A DNA stretch of 64,000 nucleotides from Gillisella vitis (GCF_014204625.1 NZ_JACHLU010000001.1:372001-436000); one strand, 5' to 3'; counted from the first letter of the stretch, positions 20,501 to 29,943 are shown. Notes: generated by a model not told the origin, from the letters alone. Translations and numbers: made by a program.

Positions 20501-23500
20501 TCGAGATTCTCAGCCGGTTTCATCTCGGCGCTGGCGACTGGACGATCAATGCCCGTGGGCGTCTGGCACCTGCCGCCACCATTTTGCCCTGGCCTGAGAT
20601 TGACACCACGAATTTCAGCGTTGCGCCTGTTGAAGAGGTTTATCGGCTGGCCGTGGAATCGGGAATGCAATATGGCCCGGCCTTCCGCAGGCTCCAGCAT
20701 GTTCTGCATGAACATTGGACAGTCTGTATGGAGCTTGAGCCGGTCGAAAACGACGCAAGCGCTTTTAAAACCAGCCATATTCTTCATCCGGCCAGCATGG
20801 ATGCCTGTTTTCATGCGCTGTTTTACAAGATCGAGAATGACAGCACCTCAGGCCGCCGCCGTAGCTATCTTCCCATTCGATTTGGCCGGATCACGGTTGT
20901 GCGGGATAACGCTGCTATTGCCTCGGCGGTCCTGAAGATTGACGCCAAAACCGAACAATGGCTGCTGGTGTCTGTCACGCTGCATGACCGTGACGGGGCT
21001 GTTGTTGCAAGGCTGGACAGAGTTCTGCTGCGTTCGGTGGTGTTGTCCCATGGGGATGATGATGCCCATCTGCTCACTGTCGAGCTATGGCGGAACGACG
21101 ACATCCATATTGACACCGCGTGGCTTGAGACATGTCTTGCCACACGGCAATCATCCGATCACGATGAAGGACGCGCGCTTCTGGAAGCCCATATGCGCTC
21201 GGTTGCCTATGATGCCCTTCTTCCTTTGTGCAATCAGCACCTTCGTCTTGATCTGGATGATGCGGTTGCCCGCAACGTCCTCGCCGCAGATGCTCTGATT
21301 TATGCCCGGGCGCTACTGACGGATCTGGCCGCTGTCGGTCTCGCGCAACAGCGTGATGATGGTGCATGGCAATTGCCAAAGCGCAGCGGTTTGCCGGAAG
21401 CGGGACGAATTCTGGCAACATTCATGGCTGATTTTCCGACCTGCACGCCAGAAATCCTGCTGGCCGCCGGAACCATGGCAGAGATTGAAACCTGTTTGAA
21501 AACAGGAAAGGCCATTCCGCACCGCGATACTGTGATACGGCAGTTTGCGGCTGGCACATTGCTTCTCAAACCAGCCATTGATGGCGTGGATGCCATTCTG
21601 ACCGGCTTGATGGCGCAGGACACATCCATCAAGCCGCGCATCGTTATCTCCGCGTCCCATTCCGATGGCCTGTTCAATCTGTTGGCACCTCTGGCGGCAA
21701 GTCATCGTATCCGGCTGGCCATTGCCGGAAAGCGGATGGAAGACGTCCGCCACGCCGCAATGCAACTGCCACAAGGCTGCGCTGTCCAATTCATTGATGT
21801 CTCGGATGCCCATTCCGTTGAGCGTTGTGGTCCGTTTGATCTGGCCTTGATCGGCATGTCGGCGCAGAAGGCCGACATTGCTGATCTGGCACGTCCAATG
21901 AGTGCCATGCTGAGCCCATCCGGTGCCTTGCTGGTTGCGCAGATGCAGCCTTCAGCGCTTGTCGACTTTTATTTTGGTACGCAACCACACTGGTTTGCGG
22001 CAGCCCCGGTCGTGGATGCGCCGATAAGTCGTCCGGCCTATGCTGACGATCTGCTGGCAGAACTGGCCAGTGCCGGCGTTACAGGGCTTCGCCGATTGCA
22101 GGATGCCAATCTGGAACGGTCGATGATTGTTGCTCGTCGCCAGCATGTCGTTCGACCCTCTCTGCCCGGATTGCATCTGCTTCATCAGGATGATTGCCGA
22201 CTGGCAGAGGCCTTGCGTGCAGGACTGCCGATTGCGGATGACAGCACCGATCCGGATCAGGCTGATACGCTGTGCCTGCTGGTTTCGGACGATTTGAACC
22301 AGCCTGATGCGCTGCGACGGCTGACCGCGCTGGCCATAGACGCCGTCAAAAATGGCGGCGGCAGGCTGTGGTTCATCACATCGGCTGCGTTTGGCGCCGA
22401 TGTCCGGCCGGTCAGCGAGGCCATCTGGTCCTTGTGCAGAGTGCTGGCAAATGAACATCCTGAGCGGGATATTCACCTCCTTGATTATCATCCGCAGATT
22501 GAGTCTGCCGCACTTGCGGCAAAAATTGCCGAAGTGCTTGCCCATCCGGGACGGGAGCGGGAAATACATCTGGATGCGGCGGGCATGTCAGTTGTGCGCA
22601 TTGTGCCGTCATCCTCAAACGGTGACAGCCTGCCGCAGGCGCTGGCGTTGAAACTGCCCGGCGGGCGTGGGATTGCTGATCTGGCCTGGCAGCCAGTGGC
22701 ACGTAAGGCACCCGAACCGGATGAGATTGAAGTTGAGGTCATGGCAACGGGCCTGAATTTCCGCGATGTCATGCTGGCAATGGGTCTGCTTTACGATGAC
22801 GTGCTGGATGGCGGAGCCGCAGGTGCCGTGCTTGGCTTTGAATGCGCGGGCAGGGTGATCGGTGTTGGCGCAGGCACCCACAATCTTGCCATTGGCGATA
22901 TGGTCTGCGGCGTTGCCAGCGAGGCTTTTGCCACCCATGTGACAGCGCCCCACTCGAATTTCATCAAAATCCCGGAGGGCATTTCGCCACAGCAGGCGGC
23001 CACCATCCCTGTTGCCTTCCTGACCGCATGGTATGGGCTGATTGAAATGGCCCGCCTGAAGGCCGGAGAAACCGTTCTCATTCATGGTGCCGCAGGCGGT
23101 GTGGGGCTTGCAGCCCTCCAGCTTGCCAAAGCGCGGGGTGCCAAGGTGATTGCAACCGTATCAACCGCCGACAAACGCGCGCTTGTGCAGCTATTGGGCG
23201 CAGATACCGTATATGATTCCCGCTCAATGGATTTCCACGGGCAGGTTAACACTGTGTTTGGCGGCGTGGATGTTATCCTCAACAGCCTTGCGGGCGATGC
23301 CATGCGCGCCAGCCTCAAGTGCCTCAAGCCGTTTGGGCGTTTTATCGAACTCGGCAAGCGCGATTATATCGCCAACACTGAAATCGGGCTTCGGCCATTC
23401 CGCCGCAATCTTTCCTATTTCGGCGTGGATGTGGATCAATTGCTGGCCAGCCATCCCAAGGTTGCCGCACGCGGCCTTGCTTATGTGTTGAAGGGCTTCC

Positions 23501-24855
23501 AGGCGGGCAAGTTCATGCCGCTACCCTCCTCGGTATTTCAGGGGGAGTTTGCCGCAGACGCCATGCGATTGATGCAGGGGGCAGGGCATATTGGCAAAAT
23601 CGTCATATGCCCGCCACAGCTGGCAACCCAGGACACAGCCATACCTGATCCGGTTACGCCGTTTGCACCGCAGGATGGTGTGCAATTGATTGTGGGCGGA
23701 ACAGGTGGCTTTGGCTTTGCCACCGCCCAGTGGCTTGCACAAAAGGGTGCAAGACACATTGTTCTCGCATCGCGCAGTGGCAAACTGGCTCCGCAGGAAC
23801 AGGCGCTTGCGACCTCCATAACCGATTCTGGTGCAACGCTTCAGGTCATGGCGCTTGATGTAACCCATGCAGCTCAGGTGGAGGCGCTGGTGGAACATAT
23901 TGCCCGCACCATTGGCCCCATCAGCGGTGTTTATCACGCGGCTGTGGTGCTGCATGATGGCTTTGCGACCCATTTGTCGCCAGAGCAGATTGAAAATGTC
24001 TTGTCTCCAAAGGTTGAAGGCACTGTCAATCTGGATCAGGCGACCCGCTCGCAGCCGGTTCGGGATTTTGTCATGTTTTCCTCCGAGGCGGCACTGGTTG
24101 GCAATCCGGGACAATCAACCTATGCCGCCGCCAATGCTTTCATGCATGGCATCATGCGCAAAAGACGGCGCGAAGGCCTGCCCGCTCTGGCTGTCGGTTG
24201 GGGTGCGGTTTCAGATGTGGGTATTCTTGCCAGAGAAAGCGGCGTTGCCCGCAAGCTGGAGCGCGCCACAGGCGCACAAGGCATCAGGTCCGAGGAAGCC
24301 CATCGCTTTCTGGATGGGCTGTTAAGTCGACAGTCGAGCCTGAAAGAAGCGGTGGTTTATTTTGGCAGGATGCGGTTTGACGTGCTTGCGCGGGATTTGC
24401 TGATTGTTCAGTCTCCGGCCTTCAGCCTGCTGTTCCGCCCGGATTCTGAGTCTGAGAACCATGTCGAGGGTAATCTGCTGGCACTGCTGGCGCAAAAGCC
24501 TCAGGATGAGGCCATTGCCCTGCTGACCAGCGTTATCATCACGGAAGTTGCGGATATTTTGCGCATTCAGGCCAGTGATGTTGATGTGCACCAGCCCTTG
24601 AGTTCGCTGGGGCTGGATTCGCTGATGGCACTGGAATTGCGCATGAGCCTTGAAAGTAAATTCGGGCTGGAATTGCCTTTGATGGCGATTACCTCTGTGC
24701 AAAATCTGAAAGACCTTGGGACACGCATGTTTGAAATCATGCAGGCGTCCAGTATCAGGCTTGATACCAGCGATGATGGATTGCAGGATGCGCTGTATCA
24801 TATGCATGTGGGCACATCTGCGAACGTGTCGGACGAGATGGAGACCATTCATTAA
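17527..24855 (+). CDS. rkpA: Single-module reducing type I polyketide/fatty-acid synthase, RkpA-like
   Basis: A 2,442-aa multienzyme; the first possible start after an in-frame stop is a TTG at 17527 behind GGGAGTGGG. Domains in order: KS (about 8-430; C179 in TACSSS, H312 in EAHGTGT, H350), AT (about 515-830; S619 in GHSFGE), DH (about 880-1150; H930 of HxxxGxxxxP, D1092), a degenerate methyltransferase-like region (about 1300-1560), ER (about 1720-2030; GAAGGVG), KR (about 2050-2250; GGTGGFG, SSEAALVG, YAAANAF) and ACP (S2365 in LGLDSLMALE). There is no thioesterase. Architecture and the next two genes match the rkpAGH set of Sinorhizobium K-antigen synthesis. Product release is probably by the following oxoamine synthase. 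Confidence 0.92.
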   Translation: MLFVAPKDVDIAIVGASCRLPGAKNRLQFNNLIASGLNSVAKAPTDRWNVGKLLHPNPLMPGFSYTFAGGYLDDLFDFDPTVFGMSPREAMEADPQQRLLLETVYEALEDAWIPRSTLRGADVGVYVGASSLDHGSIMAADPSAIDRYFMTGNTLSVVSNRLSHNFDWRGPSYTVDTACSSSMVALVQAMSDLAAGRVETAVVAGVNVLLNPMSFVGFSRASMLSPTGLCRPFSKEADGYVRSEGAVALVLRRGDCITPGSARAWVVAGGMNNDGRTSGIALPSMAGQAQLLEDIYGGMGIAPDQLAFMEAHGTGTQVGDAVEATALGTALGQKRSSPLPVGSVKSNLGHLEPASGIAGILKALYALETRRLPQSLHLDALNPHIDFDAMGIQPAATAMDLAAEGDLLCGVSSFGFGGTNAHVILRSPQNLVASDHTADHAPHHLVVSAASREALLQSARSYADLVAVVDAPEKIARAVDAARDPMPYRLVVPVAETATVVSALRSFADDMESSAAFEGLAPSETQVCFAFSGNGTLTVDLTRAAFRQNAIFRAKFRQVAAIFRAETGEELEYDLFEADYEERKSSASFLQPLMFAFHYSIAESYIAAGIKPDVVLGHSFGEISAACIAGAITVEEAAKIIAVRAACQERLRGKGGMAVFAASVDDVAALMETLDLPSLEIAADNGPSSATVTGEVADVKALIAAGRRKRLAGRMLDLQYPFHSKLLDPLEPELLAGLTSLTPKPPHTPLISKVTGALLGEGLLDAHYWWGNFRKPVAFRQAVEVAHSLGANLFIEISQRPILISAIGQTLSAIDSDARAITSLQPESASLQPESDSDINDPMMAGIGRAIANGATTGGQSTPLAFLDRTLALPHYSWQKRTFHFEETSERLNIFGSGRSHPLIGERLFKGSHEWRGALDSTLVPYLADHVVDGEVVVPGSAIVEMMLAVGRALHENTALCLEDLDVLQAMTLPTDNLREVCIRHTPATGMIEILSRFHLGAGDWTINARGRLAPAATILPWPEIDTTNFSVAPVEEVYRLAVESGMQYGPAFRRLQHVLHEHWTVCMELEPVENDASAFKTSHILHPASMDACFHALFYKIENDSTSGRRRSYLPIRFGRITVVRDNAAIASAVLKIDAKTEQWLLVSVTLHDRDGAVVARLDRVLLRSVVLSHGDDDAHLLTVELWRNDDIHIDTAWLETCLATRQSSDHDEGRALLEAHMRSVAYDALLPLCNQHLRLDLDDAVARNVLAADALIYARALLTDLAAVGLAQQRDDGAWQLPKRSGLPEAGRILATFMADFPTCTPEILLAAGTMAEIETCLKTGKAIPHRDTVIRQFAAGTLLLKPAIDGVDAILTGLMAQDTSIKPRIVISASHSDGLFNLLAPLAASHRIRLAIAGKRMEDVRHAAMQLPQGCAVQFIDVSDAHSVERCGPFDLALIGMSAQKADIADLARPMSAMLSPSGALLVAQMQPSALVDFYFGTQPHWFAAAPVVDAPISRPAYADDLLAELASAGVTGLRRLQDANLERSMIVARRQHVVRPSLPGLHLLHQDDCRLAEALRAGLPIADDSTDPDQADTLCLLVSDDLNQPDALRRLTALAIDAVKNGGGRLWFITSAAFGADVRPVSEAIWSLCRVLANEHPERDIHLLDYHPQIESAALAAKIAEVLAHPGREREIHLDAAGMSVVRIVPSSSNGDSLPQALALKLPGGRGIADLAWQPVARKAPEPDEIEVEVMATGLNFRDVMLAMGLLYDDVLDGGAAGAVLGFECAGRVIGVGAGTHNLAIGDMVCGVASEAFATHVTAPHSNFIKIPEGISPQQAATIPVAFLTAWYGLIEMARLKAGETVLIHGAAGGVGLAALQLAKARGAKVIATVSTADKRALVQLLGADTVYDSRSMDFHGQVNTVFGGVDVILNSLAGDAMRASLKCLKPFGRFIELGKRDYIANTEIGLRPFRRNLSYFGVDVDQLLASHPKVAARGLAYVLKGFQAGKFMPLPSSVFQGEFAADAMRLMQGAGHIGKIVICPPQLATQDTAIPDPVTPFAPQDGVQLIVGGTGGFGFATAQWLAQKGARHIVLASRSGKLAPQEQALATSITDSGATLQVMALDVTHAAQVEALVEHIARTIGPISGVYHAAVVLHDGFATHLSPEQIENVLSPKVEGTVNLDQATRSQPVRDFVMFSSEAALVGNPGQSTYAAANAFMHGIMRKRRREGLPALAVGWGAVSDVGILARESGVARKLERATGAQGIRSEEAHRFLDGLLSRQSSLKEAVVYFGRMRFDVLARDLLIVQSPAFSLLFRPDSESENHVEGNLLALLAQKPQDEAIALLTSVIITEVADILRIQASDVDVHQPLSSLGLDSLMALELRMSLESKFGLELPLMAITSVQNLKDLGTRMFEIMQASSIRLDTSDDGLQDALYHMHVGTSANVSDEMETIH

Positions 24856-24926
24856 ACAATGGTATAATTGAGTTCCTGCGGCTTTAACCCGGACAACTTC
24901 AGCACATATCAAGGGTACTTGCAGTT

Positions 24927-26291
24927 ATGGCAAAATCAAAAAATGCAGGCCGGCTAACCGCTGCCGAGCGGGCAGAATTGCTGAGCACATCCCGCAAGAC
25001 GGCTGCACCGCCTGCACAGATCAGCGCGCCTGCGCCTGTTGTGCAAAGGGATGTTTCGTTTGAAACCTTGCCAGGTTACAAAACCATACAGATTCAGAAG
25101 CAGGCGGGCGATATTCTGGGCCTGTCGATTCCCTTCTATCGCCAGCATCAGGTGCGCGCCGGTGCGCGCTCTGTGGTCGATGGCCGTGATATTCTTAATT
25201 TTGCCTCCTATGATTACCTTGGCCTCAACGGTGATCCGCGCATTACCAAAGCCGTGTCCGTGGCGGTTGAAGAATGGGGTACCAGCGTTTCTGCCAGCCG
25301 TTTGACAGCGGGTGAGCGGCAATGTCACAGAGCGCTGGAAGAAAAACTTGCTGCCGTTTATGGCGCGCAGGATTGCCTTGTTCATGTCAGCGGTCACGCC
25401 ACCAATGTTTCAACCATCAGCAGCCTGATGGGACCAAAAGATCTTATTGTGCACGATTCACTGGCGCACAACAGCATTGTTGTCGGTGCTCATCAATCGG
25501 GTGCACACCGTATGGTGTTTACCCACAATGATAATGGTTCGCTTGAGGATATTCTCACCCAGCACCGTGATCGCTATGAGCGATGCCTGATCATTACCGA
25601 AGGGCTGTTTTCCATGGATGGAGACGGACCGGCCCTTGCCGAGCTGATCGAGCTGAAAACCCGTTTCGGGGCATGGCTGATGATTGACGAGGCCCATTCT
25701 CTGGGCGTTCTCGGCCAGACAGGGCGAGGGCTGGCAGAGCGCGACGGCATTGATCCCACGCAGGTCGACATCTGGATGGGAACACTGTCAAAAACGCTGG
25801 TCAGCTGCGGCGGCTATATTGCCGGGCCCAAGGTATTGATTGAATATCTGAAATTCAATTCGCCGGGCATGGTCTATTCGGTTGGCCTGCCCGTACCAGC
25901 AACGATTGCCTCTTTGACTGCCCTGGAGATCATGCTGAAAGAACCGGAGCGAATCGGCAATCTTCAGGCGAACGGAAAGCGCTTTCTTGAACGGGCCCGC
26001 GACAAGGGACTGGATACCGGCAGCAGTTGGGGACTGGCCATCACGCCGATTGTTCTGGGCGACAGTCTGAAGACCGTGATGCTCGCCGACCGGCTTTTGA
26101 AGCGCGACATCAATGCTTTCCCGATTATTCCGCCCGGCGTGCCCGAAAAATCCGCACGACTGCGCTTTTTCATCTCCGCGTCGCATCAGGCATCCGATCT
26201 CGACACCGCCGTGGATATTATGGCGGATGAATTTGAAAAGCTGTCAGCGGAGGGCATATCTGTCAACAGCATTGTGCAAAAAATGCGATGA
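24927..26291 (+). CDS. rkpG: PLP-dependent alpha-oxoamine synthase, RkpG/BioF/serine palmitoyltransferase-like
   Basis: A 454-aa enzyme with a 40-residue low-complexity N-terminal extension (TSRKTAAPPAQISAPAPV). The fold-type I core has HVSGHATNVSTISSL, DSLAHNSIV, LMIDEAHSLGVLGQTGRG and the PLP lysine K289 in GTLSKTLVSCGGY. The family condenses an acyl thioester with a small amino acid with loss of CO2 (8-amino-7-oxononanoate synthase, serine palmitoyltransferase). Placed 71 bases after a PKS lacking a thioesterase, it is predicted to offload the polyketide chain from the ACP onto an amino acid. RkpG of Sinorhizobium is the closest described context. The amino acid used is not known. Confidence 0.9.
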   Translation: MAKSKNAGRLTAAERAELLSTSRKTAAPPAQISAPAPVVQRDVSFETLPGYKTIQIQKQAGDILGLSIPFYRQHQVRAGARSVVDGRDILNFASYDYLGLNGDPRITKAVSVAVEEWGTSVSASRLTAGERQCHRALEEKLAAVYGAQDCLVHVSGHATNVSTISSLMGPKDLIVHDSLAHNSIVVGAHQSGAHRMVFTHNDNGSLEDILTQHRDRYERCLIITEGLFSMDGDGPALAELIELKTRFGAWLMIDEAHSLGVLGQTGRGLAERDGIDPTQVDIWMGTLSKTLVSCGGYIAGPKVLIEYLKFNSPGMVYSVGLPVPATIASLTALEIMLKEPERIGNLQANGKRFLERARDKGLDTGSSWGLAITPIVLGDSLKTVMLADRLLKRDINAFPIIPPGVPEKSARLRFFISASHQASDLDTAVDIMADEFEKLSAEGISVNSIVQKMR

Positions 26292-27100
26292 CCATGCCTG
26301 TTGCGGCAGACAAAGACGACATCACCTCGATTGTCATCTCGGGTGCCTCCAGCGGCCTGGGGGCGGCTCTGGCTTTGGAGCTGGCAGGTCCCGGCGTTCG
26401 GCTTGGTCTGCTGGGACGCAATCAGCAACGCCTTGATGCCGTGGTTGCGGATTGCGAAAAGCGGGGAGCCATCTGCCATCCGGGCTGTTTTGATATAACC
26501 GATCGTGCTGCTCTTGCCCATTATTGTGCAGGCTTTCATCATGACGGCCCGGTCGATATTCTCATCAGCAATGCCGGGATTCTGGCAGGGCGCGATCAAA
26601 CCGACACCATAGAAAGTGGCGAGATTGCAAACAGGGTGATTTCCACCAATCTCACCGCTGCAATCGACATTGTAAACCTGTGTCTTCCACCGATGCGCGC
26701 CCGTGGGCGCGGCAAAATTGTCATGATCAGTTCTCTTGCGGCCTTTTCGCCGCTGGCCGATGCCCCGGCCTATTCGGCGGCCAAGGCAGGGTTGGTTGCC
26801 TATGGGCTTGCGCTTCGGCAAGCGCTTTCAAGGGATGGAATCGATGTGATTGTATCGTGCCCCGGCTATGTTGCGACTCCCATGGCCGATATTCATATCG
26901 GCGCACGCCCTTTGCAGATCACAGCACAAGCGGCGGCAAAGCGGGTGATTGCAGCCATGAGAGACAATAGCCCGCTTTCCGGCTTTCCCTTCACACTCTA
27001 CTGGTCGGCACGCCTGTCACAGGTTTTACCGGAGTGGGTGCGCAGAATCACAACCAAAGGATTAAGGTTTCATGTTGGCACGCCGCATGACAAAACCTGA
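26288..27100 (+). CDS. rkpH: Short-chain dehydrogenase/reductase, RkpH-like
   Basis: A 270-aa SDR whose ATG overlaps the stop of the oxoamine synthase gene. Cofactor loop VISGASSGLGAALALELAG, NAG in LISNAGILAG, catalytic serine in MISSLAAFSPLA and Y-x3-K in AYSAAKAG. The C-terminal part (FTLYWSARLSQVLPEWVRR) resembles 3-ketodihydrosphingosine reductases. The inferred reaction is reduction of the amino-ketone made by the preceding enzyme to an amino-alcohol, giving a sphingoid-base-like product. Overlap and order (PKS, AOS, SDR) make a common pathway very likely; substrate identity is inference. Confidence 0.88.
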   Translation: MTMPVAADKDDITSIVISGASSGLGAALALELAGPGVRLGLLGRNQQRLDAVVADCEKRGAICHPGCFDITDRAALAHYCAGFHHDGPVDILISNAGILAGRDQTDTIESGEIANRVISTNLTAAIDIVNLCLPPMRARGRGKIVMISSLAAFSPLADAPAYSAAKAGLVAYGLALRQALSRDGIDVIVSCPGYVATPMADIHIGARPLQITAQAAAKRVIAAMRDNSPLSGFPFTLYWSARLSQVLPEWVRRITTKGLRFHVGTPHDKT

Positions 27101-27303
27101 GGGTTATGTCATCAAGCTGTCGCTTGCCATGGTTTTATGTGTAAAACCTTCGTATCTTAACCATGAAGTTTAACAGTAAAATTGTTCTTATGTCATATGG
27201 TATCAGAGAATTTCGGGAAACAGCTGCTGTGCGTCCATATTGGTTGACGATGCCTTTACGGCCAGCTATTTCTCAACCGAGGGGACTTCGTTTGCGAGTA
27301 TTC

Positions 27304-28521
27304 ATGACTATGCGTTTTATGCCGGGCATACCCAACACACTTCGGAGGTTGCGATGCTCAGTCGTCGTTGGATGTATTGTTCCGGCACTCGTTGGCAGCG
27401 GATGCACAATGTTGCCCTCGCAAGGCCCTTCCTCTGCCAAAATCGTTGAGGAATCCTCGTCCAGCAAGGCAAAAGACGGTCGCGCTGTGGTGCCTGCGGG
27501 GTATGCCGTTGTAGATGTTGACCGGCACGTGATTGACGTTCTGGCCCATCAACCCGCTGAAACATTGCATGGCCGCTTTGGTGAGCGTCGCCCCGTTCCG
27601 GTACAGGCAATCGGCATTGGCGACACGGTCGAAGTTGCCATCTGGGAAGCCTCCAGTGGCGGCCTGTTTTCAAGTGCTGCCATTGACCCTGCCGCAACAG
27701 GTCAGCATTCAGCGGTAATTCCGCCACAGCTTGTCGGCAACGATGGATCGATCACAGTTCCCTTTGCGGGCCGTTTGCGGGTTGTCGGGTTAACCCCCGC
27801 CAATGTTGAGCAAAAGATTGTCAGCGAATTGAAAAACAAGGCAATCGACCCTCAGGTGATTGTCTCTATCAAAGATAATATGTCGACCCGCATGACAGTG
27901 CTGGGCGATGTGACCAACGGCGCGCAGGTGCCGCTTTCTCCCAGGGGAGAGAAGGTGCTTGATGTGATTGCCGCAGCCGGTGGCGTGCGGACTCCACCCT
28001 ATGAAACCTTTGTCACGTTGATGCGCGGCGACAGAACCGCAACCATGGCCTTGCAGGATATTATCAGCAATCCGCGTGAAAATGTTTATGTGATGCCGGG
28101 TGACACGCTGGCACTGCAAAAGCAGGCCCGCAGCTTCACCGTCTTTGGTGCTGCCGGCAACAACAGCATGGTCAATTTCGATGCCCGCGGTATCACCTTG
28201 CAGGAAGCCCTGGCCAAGGCCGGAGGACTGCGTGATGCACAGGCCGATCCGTCGGGCGTGTTCCTGATGCGCAGCGAACCTGTAGAGCTGGCCCGTGCGC
28301 TTGATCCAAGCATTCAGATCAGTGGCTATGGTAAGGTCAATATCATCTACCGGCTTAACCTGAGAAACACCGGATCATATTTCCTCGCGCAGCAATTCGC
28401 TGTTAAAAACAAGGACATCCTCTACATTGCATCGGCACCGGCCAATGACCTGCAAAAGTTTCTCGGCCTGATGCAGACAGCGGTTGTGCCTGCTTATCAG
28501 GTGAAGAATTTGACGGATTGA
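27304..28521 (+). CDS. Polysaccharide export outer-membrane lipoprotein (Wza/KpsD family)
   Basis: About 405 aa from the ATG at 27304 (27310 and 27319 are alternatives; the frame begins at 27163 without signal-like sequence). A hydrophobic signal segment CSVVVGCIVPALVGSGC ends in a cysteine suitable for lipidation. A Poly_export domain follows (AIGIGDTVEVAIWEASSGGLF, GNDGSITVPFAGRLRV), then SLBB-type repeats (VTVLGDVTNGAQVPL and VFGAAGNNSMVNFD). The family forms the outer-membrane channel for capsule or EPS. It follows the rkpAGH genes by about 200 bases and ends at a rho-independent terminator, tying lipid synthesis and export together. Confidence 0.88.
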   Translation: MTMRFMPGIPNTLRRLRCSVVVGCIVPALVGSGCTMLPSQGPSSAKIVEESSSSKAKDGRAVVPAGYAVVDVDRHVIDVLAHQPAETLHGRFGERRPVPVQAIGIGDTVEVAIWEASSGGLFSSAAIDPAATGQHSAVIPPQLVGNDGSITVPFAGRLRVVGLTPANVEQKIVSELKNKAIDPQVIVSIKDNMSTRMTVLGDVTNGAQVPLSPRGEKVLDVIAAAGGVRTPPYETFVTLMRGDRTATMALQDIISNPRENVYVMPGDTLALQKQARSFTVFGAAGNNSMVNFDARGITLQEALAKAGGLRDAQADPSGVFLMRSEPVELARALDPSIQISGYGKVNIIYRLNLRNTGSYFLAQQFAVKNKDILYIASAPANDLQKFLGLMQTAVVPAYQVKNLTD

Positions 28522-28548
28522 TAGAAGCTACAGTTTTCTGATTCTTGT

Positions 28549-28573
28549 GGGATGGCATATCGCCATCCCTTTT
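28549..28573 (+). terminator. Rho-independent terminator after the export gene
   Basis: Stem GGGATGGC/GCCATCCC around ATATC, followed directly by TTTT, 28 bases after the export-protein stop. It ends the rightward rkpA-rkpG-rkpH-export transcript. Confidence 0.85.
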
Positions 28574-28615
28574 GTGATGACCTCTACTCTACCCATCGGT
28601 TATGTTTGTTTTCCA

Positions 28616-28680
28616 AAGCATGATTTCTTAAATCGAAATCGATTTAAGAGATTGTTAAAGCGTTACAGCGCGCTTGCAAT
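28616..28680. repeat. Degenerate copy of palindromic repeat family D
   Basis: TTAAATCGAAATCGATTTAA palindrome followed by a GTTACAGCG block, resembling the longer copies at about 33920-34020 and 54581-54676. It lies in the 270-base gap before the next gene, where nothing else was seen. Confidence 0.6.
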
Positions 28681-28791
28681 GTATAACCATCCGTCAGGTT
28701 GTGGGTTAAACTGGGTTTGTCGCGTCATGCGTATTGGATGTGAAGCCTTCATCCATGATATAGAACGGGACACACAAGCGGATATTTATGA

Positions 28792-29832
28792 ATGCTGATT
28801 GCAACCTTTGGCCCATCCTCCGCTTTTACCCACTGGTGCGTGAATGCCCTGAACACCATATCGTCAATTGTTCTGGGTGAGTTTGACTATGTCAGCGTCA
28901 GCACGATTCAGGATTTCAAAATTGCGCTCGCCTCTCGTAAAAGCAAGCATGTGCATCTTTATACCAACTTCCCTGATCGGGGCTTGATTGAGGCGTTTCA
29001 AAAAAGTCACATTCCTTTTTTGGCTATAGTTGAAGATCCAGATGATATTACAGGTTTCCTGATGAGGGATCTGTCCTGTAGTTGGATGCATGCATTACGC
29101 TTAACCAACCTTTCCTTTGCAACAATCGCTGACCTTTGCAGCTCTCCAACAGCGCTCCGACTTTCTCGGAGCAACCGCCTGACATTGGGCCGCTTTGTTG
29201 AACAGGTTATTAATCATCTAGGGCTTGAAGTCGATCAAGAACAATTTGACAATATTCTGGAGCGATTTCTTCCAGGTGGCGGAGCAATGTCCCACGTTGA
29301 AGACGCTCTTTTACGACAGATTCCGAGTGCAATGCCAATCGGACACAAACCTGACCTACCGGATTTGGAACAGTCAATAATAAAGCTGTTACATTCAGGA
29401 ATGCGCTATGATAACGATGGTAAAATCCCTCAAACGTTCCGCTGGCCGTCAGAATTGCTTATTGGACATGAGGGGGTTGACCATGTCTTACGGCAGCCGA
29501 TTGAGATGCTCGGCCCAGCCCGATTTCTGGTATACGGCCCATACCTGCACCTTCCTGCCGGTGATTGGGAAATCACATTACCCCTTGAAATTACGGAGAA
29601 TTTATCAGGAAATTGGATTGATGTGGATGTTATTAATGAAATCGTTCTCCATGCTGAATCTTTCAAATTGCCTGTGTCTGGCAGGATGGCGCTTATTTTG
29701 AAATTTTCGATCAGTGAAAGTCGAGTACCAGTCAACATTAGAATTTTCCAGCGGCAAGGCGCAATCGAAGGAAAGCTCCAGATTGGTGATATATTGATCC
29801 GAAATCTTGCAGATGAAACGGCACCTTTTTAA
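28792..29832 (+). CDS. Capsule-locus protein of unknown function with C-terminal beta module
   Basis: A 346-aa protein I do not recognise. The N-terminal half (LIATFGPSSAFTHWCVNAL, ending near residue 215) is mixed alpha/beta without a signal peptide or membrane helix. Residues about 240-343 contain a beta-rich module beginning VYGPYLHLPAGDWEITLPLE. The pattern GP-[YF]-[IL]-x-L-x2-G-x-[YW]-x-[ILV] is shared with the WcbI-type protein and the double glycosyltransferase of this locus. The gene stands between the export gene's terminator and the convergent ACP/FAAL pair. Base composition is more AT-rich than rkpA. A role in capsule modification is only inferred from context and the shared module. 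Confidence 0.6.
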   Translation: MLIATFGPSSAFTHWCVNALNTISSIVLGEFDYVSVSTIQDFKIALASRKSKHVHLYTNFPDRGLIEAFQKSHIPFLAIVEDPDDITGFLMRDLSCSWMHALRLTNLSFATIADLCSSPTALRLSRSNRLTLGRFVEQVINHLGLEVDQEQFDNILERFLPGGGAMSHVEDALLRQIPSAMPIGHKPDLPDLEQSIIKLLHSGMRYDNDGKIPQTFRWPSELLIGHEGVDHVLRQPIEMLGPARFLVYGPYLHLPAGDWEITLPLEITENLSGNWIDVDVINEIVLHAESFKLPVSGRMALILKFSISESRVPVNIRIFQRQGAIEGKLQIGDILIRNLADETAPF

Positions 29833-29869
29833 GAAAGATGGTGCCGAGAGGGCCTCTCTGGATATATAA

Positions 29870-29914
29870 CGTTTGTCAAGGAAAAGTCGAACCCGGTTTT
29901 CCCTGACAAACTCT
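29870..29914. repeat. Palindromic intergenic repeat, family A
   Basis: GTTTGTCAAGGAAAAGTCGAACCC followed by GGTTTTCCCTGACAAAC, an imperfect inverted repeat between two convergent genes; same family as 12574-12617. A second small hairpin, CGGCACC/GGTGCCG, overlaps the end of the preceding gene (29818-29846). Confidence 0.75.
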
Positions 29915-29943
29915 ACTGCATAAGTCTTGAAACTGACTCCGGT

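Noticed and set aside
24322..24912. 196-codon minus-strand frame at the end of the PKS gene
   Set aside because: It is antisense to the ACP domain and the start of the next gene; no homology features.
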